From Gammaproteobacteria bacterium (GTDB lineage Bacteria > Pseudomonadota > Gammaproteobacteria > Pseudomonadales > Azotimanducaceae_A), in NCBI GenBank assembly GCA_012960755.1, contig DUAT01000061.1, positions 66,125-128,046 on the forward strand: a stretch of DNA of 61,922 nt, in the 5' to 3' direction. The first letter of the stretch is position 1, and each line of letters starts with the position of its first letter. Below are positions 29,258 to 38,629 of the stretch, piece after piece. The translations under genes and the position numbers were made by a program. The notes under the pieces are model-generated. The model saw nothing but the letters and a program-made list of their open reading frames with translations. It was not told where the DNA came from and searched no databases.

Positions 29258-30541
29258 TCACTCAAGTTCCTGTAGTATTTCCTTCTCGATTCGATCCAGC
29301 GAACCTTTGTTTTCCGTCATTACCTGCTTTGCCGCTGTTGACATCTTTTGACGAAGCAGATCGTCAGCCAGGAGTGTCTGCCATAGATCAGCCATCTGCC
29401 CCGCATTCGAAACAATCTGCATCGCCCCGGCACTGACGAACTGATCAGCGATATCATCAATATTTCTTCGGTACTCACCCATAAGAATCGGCGTACCCAG
29501 ATTCGCCGGTTCCATTGGATTGTGTCCACCAACATCAACCAGGCTACCCCCCACAAACGCGATCTCTGCAACACCGTAGAAGTAAGTCAGCTCACCCATT
29601 GTATCTAACAGATAAACTGATGTTTCAATGGTACAGGGCAGGTTTTGACTATGCCGAATAACATTGAAACCCATTGATTGACAAACCTCATGAACACGAT
29701 CAGCACGATGCGGGTGCCTGGGTGCAATAATCAATAAGTTCGAGGAATCTGCTTGGATGATTTTGTAGGCATGCAGTACCTCGCTCTCTTCGCCTTCGTG
29801 AGTACTTGCTGCCAGAAATACACGCCTGCCGACAAACTTATGCTGAAGCTCTGCAAGCCGGGCCGCCATATCATCAGGCAGGGTAATATCAAACTTTATA
29901 CTGCCGGATACTGATAACTGGTTCTCTGAAACACCTATGTCCCTGAAACGTTGTCCCTGCTTTTGAGTCTGGGCAAATACTCTGGTGAGCTTTTCAACCA
30001 TCGGTTTACTTAAGAAGGAGATCCTTTGATAGCCCCTTGCCGACTTTTCAGAGAGACGCCCATTCACCAGGTAAATCGGAACATTCATCAGCGCGGTGTA
30101 GTGAATGGTGTTCGGCCACAATTCTGTATCAATAATCACCAGTGCAAGGGGTCGGGCACGCACCAAAAACCTATTCACGGCACCCGGCAAATCATAGGGG
30201 GCATAATAATGTTCAACCTGATCGCCAAGCAGACTGTTGATGCGCTCCCGTCCCGTGGGAGTCATACTGGTGACAATCACCCTGTGACCCGCATTGATAA
30301 AACGTTTTATCAGAGGCACAGCGGCGATACTCTCCCCAGCTGATACCGCATGCACCCAAATGGGTGCTTTTTCTACCGACACAGTTTCACTCACCACAGC
30401 GTTATTTTTTGCCACCAAGCCAAACCGTTGCAATGGTGTCGCTCGATAAGCAGGTTCCCGAATCGAGCGCCAGCACAAACGCAACAGGATAAATGGCGTC
30501 ACGCAATAAAACACCAGGCTGTAAACAATCCTTGTGAACAT
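29258..30541 (-). CDS. waaA: Kdo transferase WaaA
   Basis: WaaA (KdtA, GT30) adds Kdo residues from CMP-Kdo to lipid IVA, starting the LPS inner core at the cytoplasmic face of the inner membrane. The 427-residue product has an N-terminal hydrophobic anchor (about 4-25), the family's WVHAVSAGES with the essential Glu, LVIIDTELWPN, ASTHEGEE, IIAPRHPHRADRV and FVGGSLVDVGGHNPMEPANL. It is divergent from a FAD oxidoreductase gene. The rest of the inner-core genes follow from 32632 on the same strand, separated by two plus-strand genes. Confidence 0.96.
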   Translation of the reverse strand: MFTRIVYSLVFYCVTPFILLRLCWRSIREPAYRATPLQRFGLVAKNNAVVSETVSVEKAPIWVHAVSAGESIAAVPLIKRFINAGHRVIVTSMTPTGRERINSLLGDQVEHYYAPYDLPGAVNRFLVRARPLALVIIDTELWPNTIHYTALMNVPIYLVNGRLSEKSARGYQRISFLSKPMVEKLTRVFAQTQKQGQRFRDIGVSENQLSVSGSIKFDITLPDDMAARLAELQHKFVGRRVFLAASTHEGEESEVLHAYKIIQADSSNLLIIAPRHPHRADRVHEVCQSMGFNVIRHSQNLPCTIETSVYLLDTMGELTYFYGVAEIAFVGGSLVDVGGHNPMEPANLGTPILMGEYRRNIDDIADQFVSAGAMQIVSNAGQMADLWQTLLADDLLRQKMSTAAKQVMTENKGSLDRIEKEILQELE

Positions 30542-30630
30542 AATGAACTTTCATGTTTTCATACAGGAGTTGCTGCGGAGCATATAAGGATTCCGACTGC
30601 CAAACCAGTGAGCCAAAATTGATATACTCT

Positions 30631-30650
30631 GATTGTTACCGATTGTTACC
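30631..30650. repeat. Tandem 10-bp direct repeat in a divergent promoter region
   Basis: GATTGTTACC occurs twice head to tail with no gap in the 138-base region between divergent waaA (minus) and the FAD oxidoreductase gene (plus). A TATACT lies 3 bases to its left on the plus strand. One helical turn of spacing between copies is what a dimeric or cooperative DNA-binding protein would need; no regulator is identified. Confidence 0.5.
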
Positions 30651-30679
30651 GGCTTTATCTCAGATGATGAACTCTTTGA

Positions 30680-31849
30680 ATGAGTAAACACACAACCCAA
30701 ATCGCAATTATTGGCGGTGGCATCTGCGGGCTCTGGTTGCTGAACATCCTGCGTCAAAAGGGATACGACGCCTGGCTGTTTGAGAAAGATTCGCTGGGCG
30801 GCGTACAAACGCTGGCATCCCAGGGTATGATCCATGGCGGACTCAAGTACGCGCTTGGAGGATTCACCACTCCATCTTCTGAATCCATCGCCCAGATGCC
30901 TGAGGTCTGGCGATCCTGTCTGGCGGGTAGTGGTCCCATAGATTTATCCGGGCTTGACGTTCTGTCAGATGACTACTATCTGTTTTCTGACAATGCTCTG
31001 AGCTCAAAAGTGACGGCTTTTTTCGCCAGCAAATCCTTGCAGGGTCGAATTTCTGTGCTGGACAGAGCAGACTACCCCGGGGTTTTTCAAGCTGAGAAGT
31101 TCAAGGGTAAATTGTACCGGCTCGAAGACCTTGTTCTTGATACGCCACAACTGGTCAAAAAACTGTCGGACAAATATCAGGGTTATATATTTCAGGGAGC
31201 ACCAGAAGTACTAACGGACGGTTCTGCGATTACCGGATTAGACTTCCCCGGAACAAATCAAACCATTGTCGCTGACCGATATATTCTTACCGCAGGCGCC
31301 GGAAACGAAGCGCTGATATCCGGTCTTCCCCGGCAGACCATTAGTATGCAGCAACGGCCATTGCAACAGGTCATGGTGCGAGGTGATCTGCCAAAACTAT
31401 ATGCCCACGCCGTCAGTCTCGCGTCGGCGAACAAGCCGCGTGTCACATTCACCTCACATGCAGTCAACGACAACAAGACCGTCTGGTACCTGGGTGGCAA
31501 CCTGGCTGAACAGGGCGTTGGCGTGCCCGCTGACAAATTGATCGATATGGCCCGAAAAGAACTAAACCTTCTTCTACCATGGATCGATTTGGAGGATACC
31601 CAGTGGGCGACCCTTAACATCGATCGAGCCGAACCTGCCCAGGCGATGAAGAACAAGCCTGACTTCCCCTTTGTAAAGTCGGTGGCGAACTATACGGTCT
31701 GCTGGCCCACTAAACTCACGCTCACACCCATGCTCGGTGATGAGGTGCTGCAACAGCTGCCCATACAACCAAACAACAGCCAGTCAGCCTTACCGCAATT
31801 GCCACCACCACTCCAGGCAAGAACACCCTGGGAGATCGCCTTTGATTAA
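30680..31849 (+). CDS. FAD-dependent oxidoreductase (DAO/GlpD-like)
   Basis: The 389-residue product opens with a dinucleotide-binding motif (IAIIGGGICGLWLLNILRQ), followed by GMIHGGLKYALGG, as in DAO-family flavoproteins such as GlpD. TAGAGNEALI fits the FAD-binding core. The substrate cannot be told. A gene pair of FAD oxidoreductase plus aldo/keto reductase next to waaA is what I recall from P. aeruginosa (PA4991-PA4992), suggesting a conserved, uncharacterised function. The downstream aldo/keto reductase starts within its last codons, so the two are co-translated. Confidence 0.75.
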   Translation: MSKHTTQIAIIGGGICGLWLLNILRQKGYDAWLFEKDSLGGVQTLASQGMIHGGLKYALGGFTTPSSESIAQMPEVWRSCLAGSGPIDLSGLDVLSDDYYLFSDNALSSKVTAFFASKSLQGRISVLDRADYPGVFQAEKFKGKLYRLEDLVLDTPQLVKKLSDKYQGYIFQGAPEVLTDGSAITGLDFPGTNQTIVADRYILTAGAGNEALISGLPRQTISMQQRPLQQVMVRGDLPKLYAHAVSLASANKPRVTFTSHAVNDNKTVWYLGGNLAEQGVGVPADKLIDMARKELNLLLPWIDLEDTQWATLNIDRAEPAQAMKNKPDFPFVKSVANYTVCWPTKLTLTPMLGDEVLQQLPIQPNNSQSALPQLPPPLQARTPWEIAFD

Positions 31850-32615
31850 TAATGACAGTTACCGTTCGTTGGGAAACACTTCCTTAAAGGTTTCACCCAT
31901 TGGCCTGGGCACCGTGAAATTCGGCCGCACGACAGGCCTTCGTTATCCGACAGACTTTGATTTACCGGAAGAGAACTCACTTGCAGATCTGTTGTTCCTG
32001 GCAAAAGACCTGGGGATCAATTTTATTGATACAGCACCTGCTTATGGCATCTCTGAATCAAGACTTGGCAAGTTATTAAAACCCACCAGGGATCATTGGT
32101 GCCTTTGCACCAAGGTGGGTGAATATCACCAGGATGGGGTCTCACACTACGATTTTACTTCGAATTCAACCCGCAACAGTGTTGAGCTGAGTTTGCGAAG
32201 ATTGCAGACCGATGTTCTGGACCTTGTCCTGGTACATTCTGACGGCAGCGATCAACATATCATCGAAGAAACGGATGTTTTACCAACGTTGGTCAAACTA
32301 AAAGAAGCCGGACTGATTAGATACATCGGTTTTTCTGGCAAGAACGTAACGGGTAGCCTGCTGGCATTGGAGCTGGTAGATGTGTTTATGATCGCCCTCA
32401 ATGAGTCTGACCAGACTCAGGCAGAGCTTATTAAAGCAGCAACACGACACAACAAAGGGGTAGTTATTAAGAAGGCTTTTGATAGCGGTCATGCCAAAGA
32501 CCCGGGCCGGTCTCTCAACTTTGCCGCTAATTTTCCCGGTGTGAGTAGCGTTATTGTAGGGACAATAAACCCCAGCCACTTGAGAGAGAATGTTGAATCT
32601 CTTTTTTCAACATAG
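31842..32615 (+). CDS. Aldo/keto reductase family oxidoreductase
   Basis: The 257-residue product is a TIM-barrel NADPH reductase. The catalytic tetrad is visible: Asp and Tyr in FIDTAPAYG, Lys in LCTKVGEYH and His in LVLVHSDGS. The frame is open from 31737, but TTG 31842 overlaps the upstream stop and has a GGGAGA Shine-Dalgarno 6 bases before it, so I choose it. It is somewhat short for the family (usually 270-330), with a trimmed C-terminus. Physiological substrate unknown. Convergent with hldE. Confidence 0.8.
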   Translation: MINNDSYRSLGNTSLKVSPIGLGTVKFGRTTGLRYPTDFDLPEENSLADLLFLAKDLGINFIDTAPAYGISESRLGKLLKPTRDHWCLCTKVGEYHQDGVSHYDFTSNSTRNSVELSLRRLQTDVLDLVLVHSDGSDQHIIEETDVLPTLVKLKEAGLIRYIGFSGKNVTGSLLALELVDVFMIALNESDQTQAELIKAATRHNKGVVIKKAFDSGHAKDPGRSLNFAANFPGVSSVIVGTINPSHLRENVESLFST

Positions 32616-32631
32616 AACTCTGATACCGGTG

Positions 32632-34056
32632 CTAGAGCTCCTTGATCTTCTGTGCCAGGGCAGTAGTTGATAACCCGTCTACCAATTGCAGCACCTTAAC
32701 CTCTCCGCCATATTGCGTGACAATGTCTGAGCCAACCACCTTGTCAATCGTGTAGTCACCACCTTTCACCAGGACATCAGGCTTGATATGGCGCAACAGA
32801 TCCTCGGGGGTATCGCCGCTGTACGAAACCACCCAATCCACCGCAGACAGTCCCGCCAACATTGTCACTCGCCGCACCAGACCATTGATGGGTCGCCCTT
32901 CACCCTTGAGCCGATAAACGCTGTCATCATCGTTAACCGCCACAATCAGGCGGTCCCCCTCTTTTTTTGCGTCGCTAAGGTAATCCACATGACCGGCGTG
33001 CAGAATATCAAAACAGCCGTTGGTAAAAACAATTTTCTCGTCGCGGTTCCTGGCCTCTTCCACCGCTATCAATAATTGCTCTTCCGACATGACACCCTGA
33101 TTAAAGTTGTTGGCGCCTAATTCATTAGCAACTTCAAGTCGCAGCTCCGGACCGCTGATACTGACAGTACCCAGATGCCCAACCACGATGCCCGCCGCAA
33201 TATTTGCCAGTCGAACGGCATCCAGGAGCGATTCCCCAGCCGCTAATCCTGCCGCTAACACGGCAATAACCGAATCCCCGGCACCGCTCACATCGTAGAC
33301 TTCTCTATTTCGAGCAGGCAGATGCACCTCCTGCTGGCCTTTCACCACCAGGGTCATTCCGTCTGCCCCACGGGTAACCAACATGGATTCAACTCCCAGA
33401 TTCGACATCATGGTCTGGCATTTTTGAACCATTTCTGCCTCTGACGACCAGGCGCCAGCTGCTGCTTGAAATTCAATCTGGTTGGGTTTGACGAGTGTCG
33501 CTCCGGCGTAAGAAGAAAAGTCCTTGAATTTAGGATCAACCAGGATGGGTTTGTCTTGCGCCCTAATGGTGTTTATAAAAGATTGCGGGTCAGACACAAC
33601 ACCCTTGTCGTAGTCCGATAAAATTACAACATCATTGTTCGCCAACCCATTTTTCAATTGAGAAGAAAAGTCCGCCGGGTTTAGCGCAACAAGCTTTTCG
33701 AAGTCAGCCCTTACCAGCTGTTGTTTGCGACTGACGATTCTAAGTTTGGTAATCGTCTGGTAGTTTTCCGGCTTGAGCAACAGGTCATCAATTCCAGCAC
33801 TCTCAAGCTTGCTTTGTAGCGCCCGACCTGATTCATCATCACCTATCGCGCCGACCAGGCTGGCGCTGGCTCCAAGGGCCGCAATATTGAGCGCGACATT
33901 CGCAGCACCACCCAGTCGTTCTTCGATTTCCTCGATGTCAACGATCGGGATGGGAGCTTCTGCAGAGAGTCGATTCGTCGTTCCATGCCAATAGCGATCA
34001 AGCATCGCATCACCAATGGTGAGCACACGCGCTTTATCGAACCTTGGCAAACTCAT
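32632..34056 (-). CDS. hldE: Bifunctional heptose 7-phosphate kinase / heptose 1-phosphate adenylyltransferase
   Basis: HldE makes ADP-heptose precursor for the LPS inner core. The 474-residue product has an N-terminal PfkB-type kinase domain (about 1-320; IGDAMLDRYWHG, VSGAGDSVIAVLAAGLAAGE) and a C-terminal nucleotidyltransferase domain (about 340-474; FTNGCFDILHAGHVDYLSDA). ATG 34056 has GGAG 6 bases upstream; the 15 extra residues of the open frame above it are unlikely. It leads into the product used by WaaC and WaaF further along. The GT2 stop is 19 bases upstream. Confidence 0.97.
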   Translation of the reverse strand: MSLPRFDKARVLTIGDAMLDRYWHGTTNRLSAEAPIPIVDIEEIEERLGGAANVALNIAALGASASLVGAIGDDESGRALQSKLESAGIDDLLLKPENYQTITKLRIVSRKQQLVRADFEKLVALNPADFSSQLKNGLANNDVVILSDYDKGVVSDPQSFINTIRAQDKPILVDPKFKDFSSYAGATLVKPNQIEFQAAAGAWSSEAEMVQKCQTMMSNLGVESMLVTRGADGMTLVVKGQQEVHLPARNREVYDVSGAGDSVIAVLAAGLAAGESLLDAVRLANIAAGIVVGHLGTVSISGPELRLEVANELGANNFNQGVMSEEQLLIAVEEARNRDEKIVFTNGCFDILHAGHVDYLSDAKKEGDRLIVAVNDDDSVYRLKGEGRPINGLVRRVTMLAGLSAVDWVVSYSGDTPEDLLRHIKPDVLVKGGDYTIDKVVGSDIVTQYGGEVKVLQLVDGLSTTALAQKIKEL

Positions 34057-34075
34057 AGGAACTCCATAAATAGTA

Positions 34076-34988
34076 CTAGGGCGAATCATACCATAAGGCA
34101 AATTTCAGCCTTATGTACTTGCTCAGGTATGACCAACGAGTTAACAGCAGGGGACCTTTTCTCAGGGCAATTTTGTAAAGTCGATCAGCTTCAGCCCAGT
34201 CTTTACCAATAAAGCAGCTGCGAAACAGCGACAAGGCTCGCCGGGCAAGATATTGGTCTCGATAAACCATGAGATTTTCAGGGAGAATACCGGGATCAAA
34301 TATGACATCAACCAGCTGCAGGCCTGCCTGTTTTACAAATCCAACCTGGTGACGAAGACTATCGTCATGTTTGTGGATTCGAACAAAGGGAACGTTCAGC
34401 GAGGCGCATTCATACAATGCCAGTGAATGAGCGAAAACCGGAATATCCTCCGTGGCTCGAAAGCTCTCCGGGTAGTGTATTTTTTCAAGTACGCGCCGAT
34501 GGCTCACGGAGCTGCCATGGGACACTGTCAAATTACCGAACAGGTATTGTTTAAACCTGTCTTCATTGACAGCAGGCATAAGACTTACAGTGTGAATCCG
34601 CTCTGCGCCATCGGGCTGGACTGACACATGCCCACCCAGCAGGAAACTGACATCAGGGTTTTCGTCAAAATACGACCGGAGTCGCGGGAACAAATCAGCA
34701 CACAATTCATCATCCGCATCCAGGAACAGGATATATTCCCCTTTCGCTAGCGCCATACCCCGATTTCTGGCAGCACCTGGACCTTGATTCTCTTGCCGGC
34801 TGTACAAAATGATGCGGGGGGAAACGTGCCATTAATGATTTTGCTACTGACTCAGTCTCGTCTGTGGATCCGTCATCAACGATAATAACCTCGAACCCTT
34901 CACCGGGTTGGTTAACAACGGACTCCACCGCGCGAGTAAGCAGCATGGCATAGTTATACACGGGGATTACAACGCTAATCTGGGTCAT
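34076..34988 (-). pseudogene. Family 2 glycosyltransferase interrupted by a frameshift at a C6 tract
   Basis: Two overlapping frames together make one GT-A family 2 glycosyltransferase of about 303 residues. The N-terminal part (from ATG 34988, MTQISVVIPVYNYAMLLTRA, then VIIVDDGSTDET) breaks at about 34816-34821, a run of six C on the coding strand. Removing one C joins ARFPRIILYSRQENQ to GPGAARNRGMALAKGEY and the acceptor-side FLDADDELC. The C-terminal part runs to 34076. The start overlaps the end of the next GT gene by 14 bases. This could be a true pseudogene, a phase-variable gene or a sequencing error. Confidence 0.8.
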
Positions 34989-36126
34989 GACCTGCCATTG
35001 CAACATCAGTCGATTCAACAAGCTGATTCAATCCCGGTAGCTGCCACAGCGCTTCGCTGAATTTCTTATAACTATAGTTGGCCAGCACTCGTTGATAACC
35101 GGCCTCACCCAATCGTTGCCGTTCATTTTCTGGCTGGTTTATCAGATGTTCCATCTTCGCACTCAGGTCATTGCTGTCTCCACTTTCAAACTGCACTCCC
35201 GTGCCCGCCAGTACTTCACTGGGTCCTGGTGCATTACTGGAAATTACCGGTACTTTGCCTAGCATGGCTTCCAATAACACGATACCAAATGCCTCCTCAT
35301 TGCCTGATGACAGGACGAAAATATCCAATGCCTTCACCAGGCGTTGAGCATTCTCATGGTGCCCTGCAAATACCACCCGGTCTTGTATGCCCAGGGTTTC
35401 AGCCAGGGATTGCAGGGCTTTTCTTCTGGGTCCGTCACCAATGAGCAACAGCCTGGCCTGGGGCTCGTGCAATTCTGCAAAAGCCTGGATCAGTACCTCA
35501 TAGTTCTTTTTCGAAACCAGCCGACCGATGCTTCCTACAACAAACTCCTTATCCGCAAGGCCCAGTTGCTGTCTCGCCCGGGTCCTGTTCAGAAGTGACT
35601 GTTCTTGCTTCACATCAATGGCATTGGGCAGAGCATACAATCTGTGCTGTTGTCCCAGGGAGGGGCAATCACCTGCAATATCCTGGACGACAGAATCCGA
35701 GACCCCGGCCAGCAGGATGTTTTTCTGGCCCAGGATCAGCAGTAGTTTTCGACTGAAGCGCCTGAATACACCATGCTCATGTGCGACGCCAATGATGATC
35801 GGGGCGGTAAAAAAACGCCCCAGTACACCAGCAATATAGATGGACTTGTAACGATGGGCGACAACGATATCGATAGGACTTTCCCTCAAAATCCTCGCCA
35901 TCCGCAGAATAGACTGGAGTTTGATACCCCTTAAGGTTCTTTTGTCTTGTTCAAGAAACCGGACTTCGTCACCACCCACGGCTTCAACCACATCAAGACG
36001 TGCTTCGCCCTTTAAAAAAACAGTAGTGATCCTGTGCCCAGCGAACGCACAAGCATACTGATTACATACCTTTACAAAAGGTCCACTGTATCCATGGCTG
36101 ATCTGCAGGACATGTAAACGCTTCAA
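34975..36126 (-). CDS. Family 4 glycosyltransferase (GT-B)
   Basis: The 383-residue product has an N-terminal acceptor domain (MKRLHVLQISHGYSGPFVKV) and a C-terminal GT-B donor domain with VGSIGRLVSKKNYEVLIQAF, LLIGDGPRRKAL and the EX7E motif within SSGNEEAFGIVLLEAMLGKVP. It is probably an LPS core or cap glycosyltransferase, judging by position in the waa cluster. Donor and acceptor cannot be read. The downstream GT2 start overlaps its last codons. Confidence 0.85.
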   Translation of the reverse strand: MKRLHVLQISHGYSGPFVKVCNQYACAFAGHRITTVFLKGEARLDVVEAVGGDEVRFLEQDKRTLRGIKLQSILRMARILRESPIDIVVAHRYKSIYIAGVLGRFFTAPIIIGVAHEHGVFRRFSRKLLLILGQKNILLAGVSDSVVQDIAGDCPSLGQQHRLYALPNAIDVKQEQSLLNRTRARQQLGLADKEFVVGSIGRLVSKKNYEVLIQAFAELHEPQARLLLIGDGPRRKALQSLAETLGIQDRVVFAGHHENAQRLVKALDIFVLSSGNEEAFGIVLLEAMLGKVPVISSNAPGPSEVLAGTGVQFESGDSNDLSAKMEHLINQPENERQRLGEAGYQRVLANYSYKKFSEALWQLPGLNQLVESTDVAMAGHDPD

Positions 36127-36230
36127 AAGGACTCCCTGCTACACCAATAAGCCTTTTTTAAAAAGATGTTGAACCGGCGAAACCTTTCCAGCGGAGGACC
36201 TTTTCAAGAGGCGCGTTGGTTTGAAGAAAC

Positions 36231-37673
36231 CTAGCCTTGCGAGAGCTTTGATAACAATCCTTCGAATCGGCTTTCCAGTTCCGGGTGACCCTCCCAGTTC
36301 TGCATAAACCGTTCCAGGTCTTTTTCAAACGCCCGATCGAAGCTTTCTCTGCTCTTATGTTGCCTCATCGCATCAAGATCGATAATTATTGGACCTTCTT
36401 CAGCCATCAAAAAATTGGTCGCTTTCATATCTCCATGGGAAATTTTGCTCTCCGATAAATTGCTTAACAGCAATACCAACGCTTCAAGTTCACCATTGGG
36501 ACATGTTGTCTTCCCTAAAAAGTCCAGCACATCGGGACCTTCGATATACTCGGTAATAAAATAAGCCGAGCTTCGTATCGGACCCAGGCGATTTTCGAGC
36601 ATCGCGATGGGTCGCAATGATCTAATTCCGAGGAACTCCATATGAAATGCATTGGACCAGGACAACCACGCCCGGCTTTTTTGAAATGCCCTCAGCAATC
36701 CATGCCATGGGTTCTTAATGTTGTACCTCTTGACGACGAGTGTTCTACCGGAGACTTTGACCCGGGTGACCGTCGCCGAATTTCCATCCTTGAGCACCAA
36801 CCCGTTCGCCATGAACTTATCAGGGTCCTTTAGCAGCGCAGCAAGATCATCGTTGTAAGCGGATCGCTCACATACCATGAATCGGCTGAGGCTCGACTGG
36901 CAGACAAAACGCGTACAGTCACGAAAGGCCTTGTCCAAATAGTGCTTTTTGCGCGCTTCACGGCTGAGGGTTACTTTCTCATGCAAGGAGATGACTCTGT
37001 CGGGGTCGGCACTCCAGCCACGAACCGTTTCATAGGCTGGGAAAACGATCTGCACGAATTCATCGAATTTCGGGAAAAACTGGGCGAAAAACCAGCTCAG
37101 GTTTTTCAGGCTCAGGTCTTCCCTGAGCGGCGGGACTGAATCACGAACAATGCCTCCACCGTCAATGGTGTAAATCTTGTTTTTACTCATCAAGAAATTT
37201 GCGAGATGAATATCGGTCTGAACCACACCCTGATTATGCAATTGAGCAATAATAATCATTGCCCGTGTTAATACATCAACGCGCTCATAATCTTCAGTCG
37301 CTCTATCCCACCTGTCCTGCAAGCTCAGGGAATTGTCAATGTACTGAAATGCCAGCATTTGCCCGGGACCATCGACAAGTTCAGCCTGCCAAAGCAAACG
37401 CGGCGTTCTAACACCGGCATCAATCATATGACTGACGCCAAAACGTTCCTGAGCTGCATATCGGTTGGCAGTTCTGCCAAGGAAGGTTTTTACGAGAATT
37501 CGCTGACCATCACAGTCTGCCATTGCCACAATCCGTTTACCCGGCAACAAACGCTCTATTTTCAAGAATTTAACGATGCTTTCGCGATCGTCGGATTGGC
37601 GTACACGCAACTCAAACGGCACTTGTACATCACGCTGAGCTCTAATCAATGTGTGTGAATCTAGAATCGTCAC
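36231..37673 (-). CDS. LPS core kinase-like protein with two tandem kinase-type domains
   Basis: The 480-residue product has two kinase-like halves. The N-terminal half (about 1-240) has ILVKTF (Lys62), LHNQGVVQTDIHLANFLM with Asp154 in the catalytic-loop position, and YTIDGGG (Asp171). The C-terminal half (about 290-475) has TLVVKRYNIK (Lys315), ISHGDMKATNFLM (Asp415) and IIIDLDAM (Asp432). Both keep Lys and Asp residues expected for activity. Length and locus resemble the uncharacterised kinase-like proteins near waaP in P. aeruginosa (PA5006 as I recall). Likely role: phosphorylation of heptose or Kdo in the inner core. Confidence 0.8.
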   Translation of the reverse strand: MTILDSHTLIRAQRDVQVPFELRVRQSDDRESIVKFLKIERLLPGKRIVAMADCDGQRILVKTFLGRTANRYAAQERFGVSHMIDAGVRTPRLLWQAELVDGPGQMLAFQYIDNSLSLQDRWDRATEDYERVDVLTRAMIIIAQLHNQGVVQTDIHLANFLMSKNKIYTIDGGGIVRDSVPPLREDLSLKNLSWFFAQFFPKFDEFVQIVFPAYETVRGWSADPDRVISLHEKVTLSREARKKHYLDKAFRDCTRFVCQSSLSRFMVCERSAYNDDLAALLKDPDKFMANGLVLKDGNSATVTRVKVSGRTLVVKRYNIKNPWHGLLRAFQKSRAWLSWSNAFHMEFLGIRSLRPIAMLENRLGPIRSSAYFITEYIEGPDVLDFLGKTTCPNGELEALVLLLSNLSESKISHGDMKATNFLMAEEGPIIIDLDAMRQHKSRESFDRAFEKDLERFMQNWEGHPELESRFEGLLSKLSQG

Positions 37674-37780
37674 TAATACCCCTTCCTTTATACAGCCTTG
37701 ACGTCGATTTTCCTTTTCGCGCCACTGTGCAGCTTACCTCAATGCTCTTCTCACTCCCATATTACGTAACGGGACGGGGA

Positions 37781-38626
37781 TTATATAGAATTCTTAATTC
37801 TTTGCATATTCGCCCAGATTACATCCAGGTCAACAGATGCAACTCCATGATCCTGCACATATAGTTTTCGGGCCCTTTTCAAAACTTGGACCCAGAATTC
37901 GTTGTGTTTGGACAATGTCTCGCGAACAGATATGCCGGAGTAGGTTTGCATAAAGCGCAAGAGATCTGTTCGAGTCAAACCAGCATCAATCCCGGAAAAC
38001 AACAGACCGCCGATATCCTTCTCTCGCCAACGTTGGGGGGTACGTTTGCGAATCTGGGCCCGATGCAGATCAATGAGGAAAACTTGTGGTTCTTCCGCCC
38101 TTTCATCGCCAAAATAGTCCATCGCAAAAAGAAAATGGCAGATATAGAAATCCCGGTGATTGATACCATGGTCGTGCATAATGCGGGCAATATCTGCGAT
38201 CTTGAAGATTATTTTTCGTCGTAAACTCCATTTCACATTGCCGTCCAGGACCAGATCTTCAAGGCTTTTGGTGTTCTCGAGGGCCTGGGTAACGATGCAT
38301 GATCGTATTTTTGCCGGGTTTGTACCTTCACTGACGTAGGCCATCGGCGTCATGGTGTCGACACCTAACTCCTGAAGTTTGTGAATCGCCCGTAGCTCAT
38401 TTTCCGCACCCAGTACAGGTGCACGCAGCTGTACCAGGTTTTTGACTATCTCACCCCATCCAACACCATAGTGCAGCTTTACAAAGTATCGTTTCGAGCC
38501 GACTTCAAACCTCAATGTTCGCCGGGTCTTAACCTCCCGAAACACCTCGCCTTGCAATTTTGCAGCATCTTCAAAGAGATTCTCTTCCCGCAATGTTCCT
38601 GACAATTCCGGACTTACAAACCTCAT
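37781..38626 (-). CDS. waaP: LPS core heptose I kinase WaaP
   Basis: WaaP (RfaP) phosphorylates heptose I of the inner core, which matters for outer-membrane stability. The 281-residue protein has a protein-kinase-like fold: Lys50 in YFVKLHYG, a catalytic loop INHRDFYICHFL (His157, Arg158, Asp159) and the metal-binding Asp in VFLIDLHRAQ (Asp186). It is close in length to E. coli WaaP (265). Three bases separate it from the upstream double WaaG gene, and 107 bases from the tandem kinase gene. Confidence 0.95.
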   Translation of the reverse strand: MRFVSPELSGTLREENLFEDAAKLQGEVFREVKTRRTLRFEVGSKRYFVKLHYGVGWGEIVKNLVQLRAPVLGAENELRAIHKLQELGVDTMTPMAYVSEGTNPAKIRSCIVTQALENTKSLEDLVLDGNVKWSLRRKIIFKIADIARIMHDHGINHRDFYICHFLFAMDYFGDERAEEPQVFLIDLHRAQIRKRTPQRWREKDIGGLLFSGIDAGLTRTDLLRFMQTYSGISVRETLSKHNEFWVQVLKRARKLYVQDHGVASVDLDVIWANMQRIKNSI

Positions 38627-38629
38627 GAC

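Noticed and set aside
34076..34807. Two separate glycosyltransferase genes at the GT2 locus
   Set aside because: The two frames fit one GT2 domain end to end with a one-base slip at a homopolymer; neither piece alone has a full fold.
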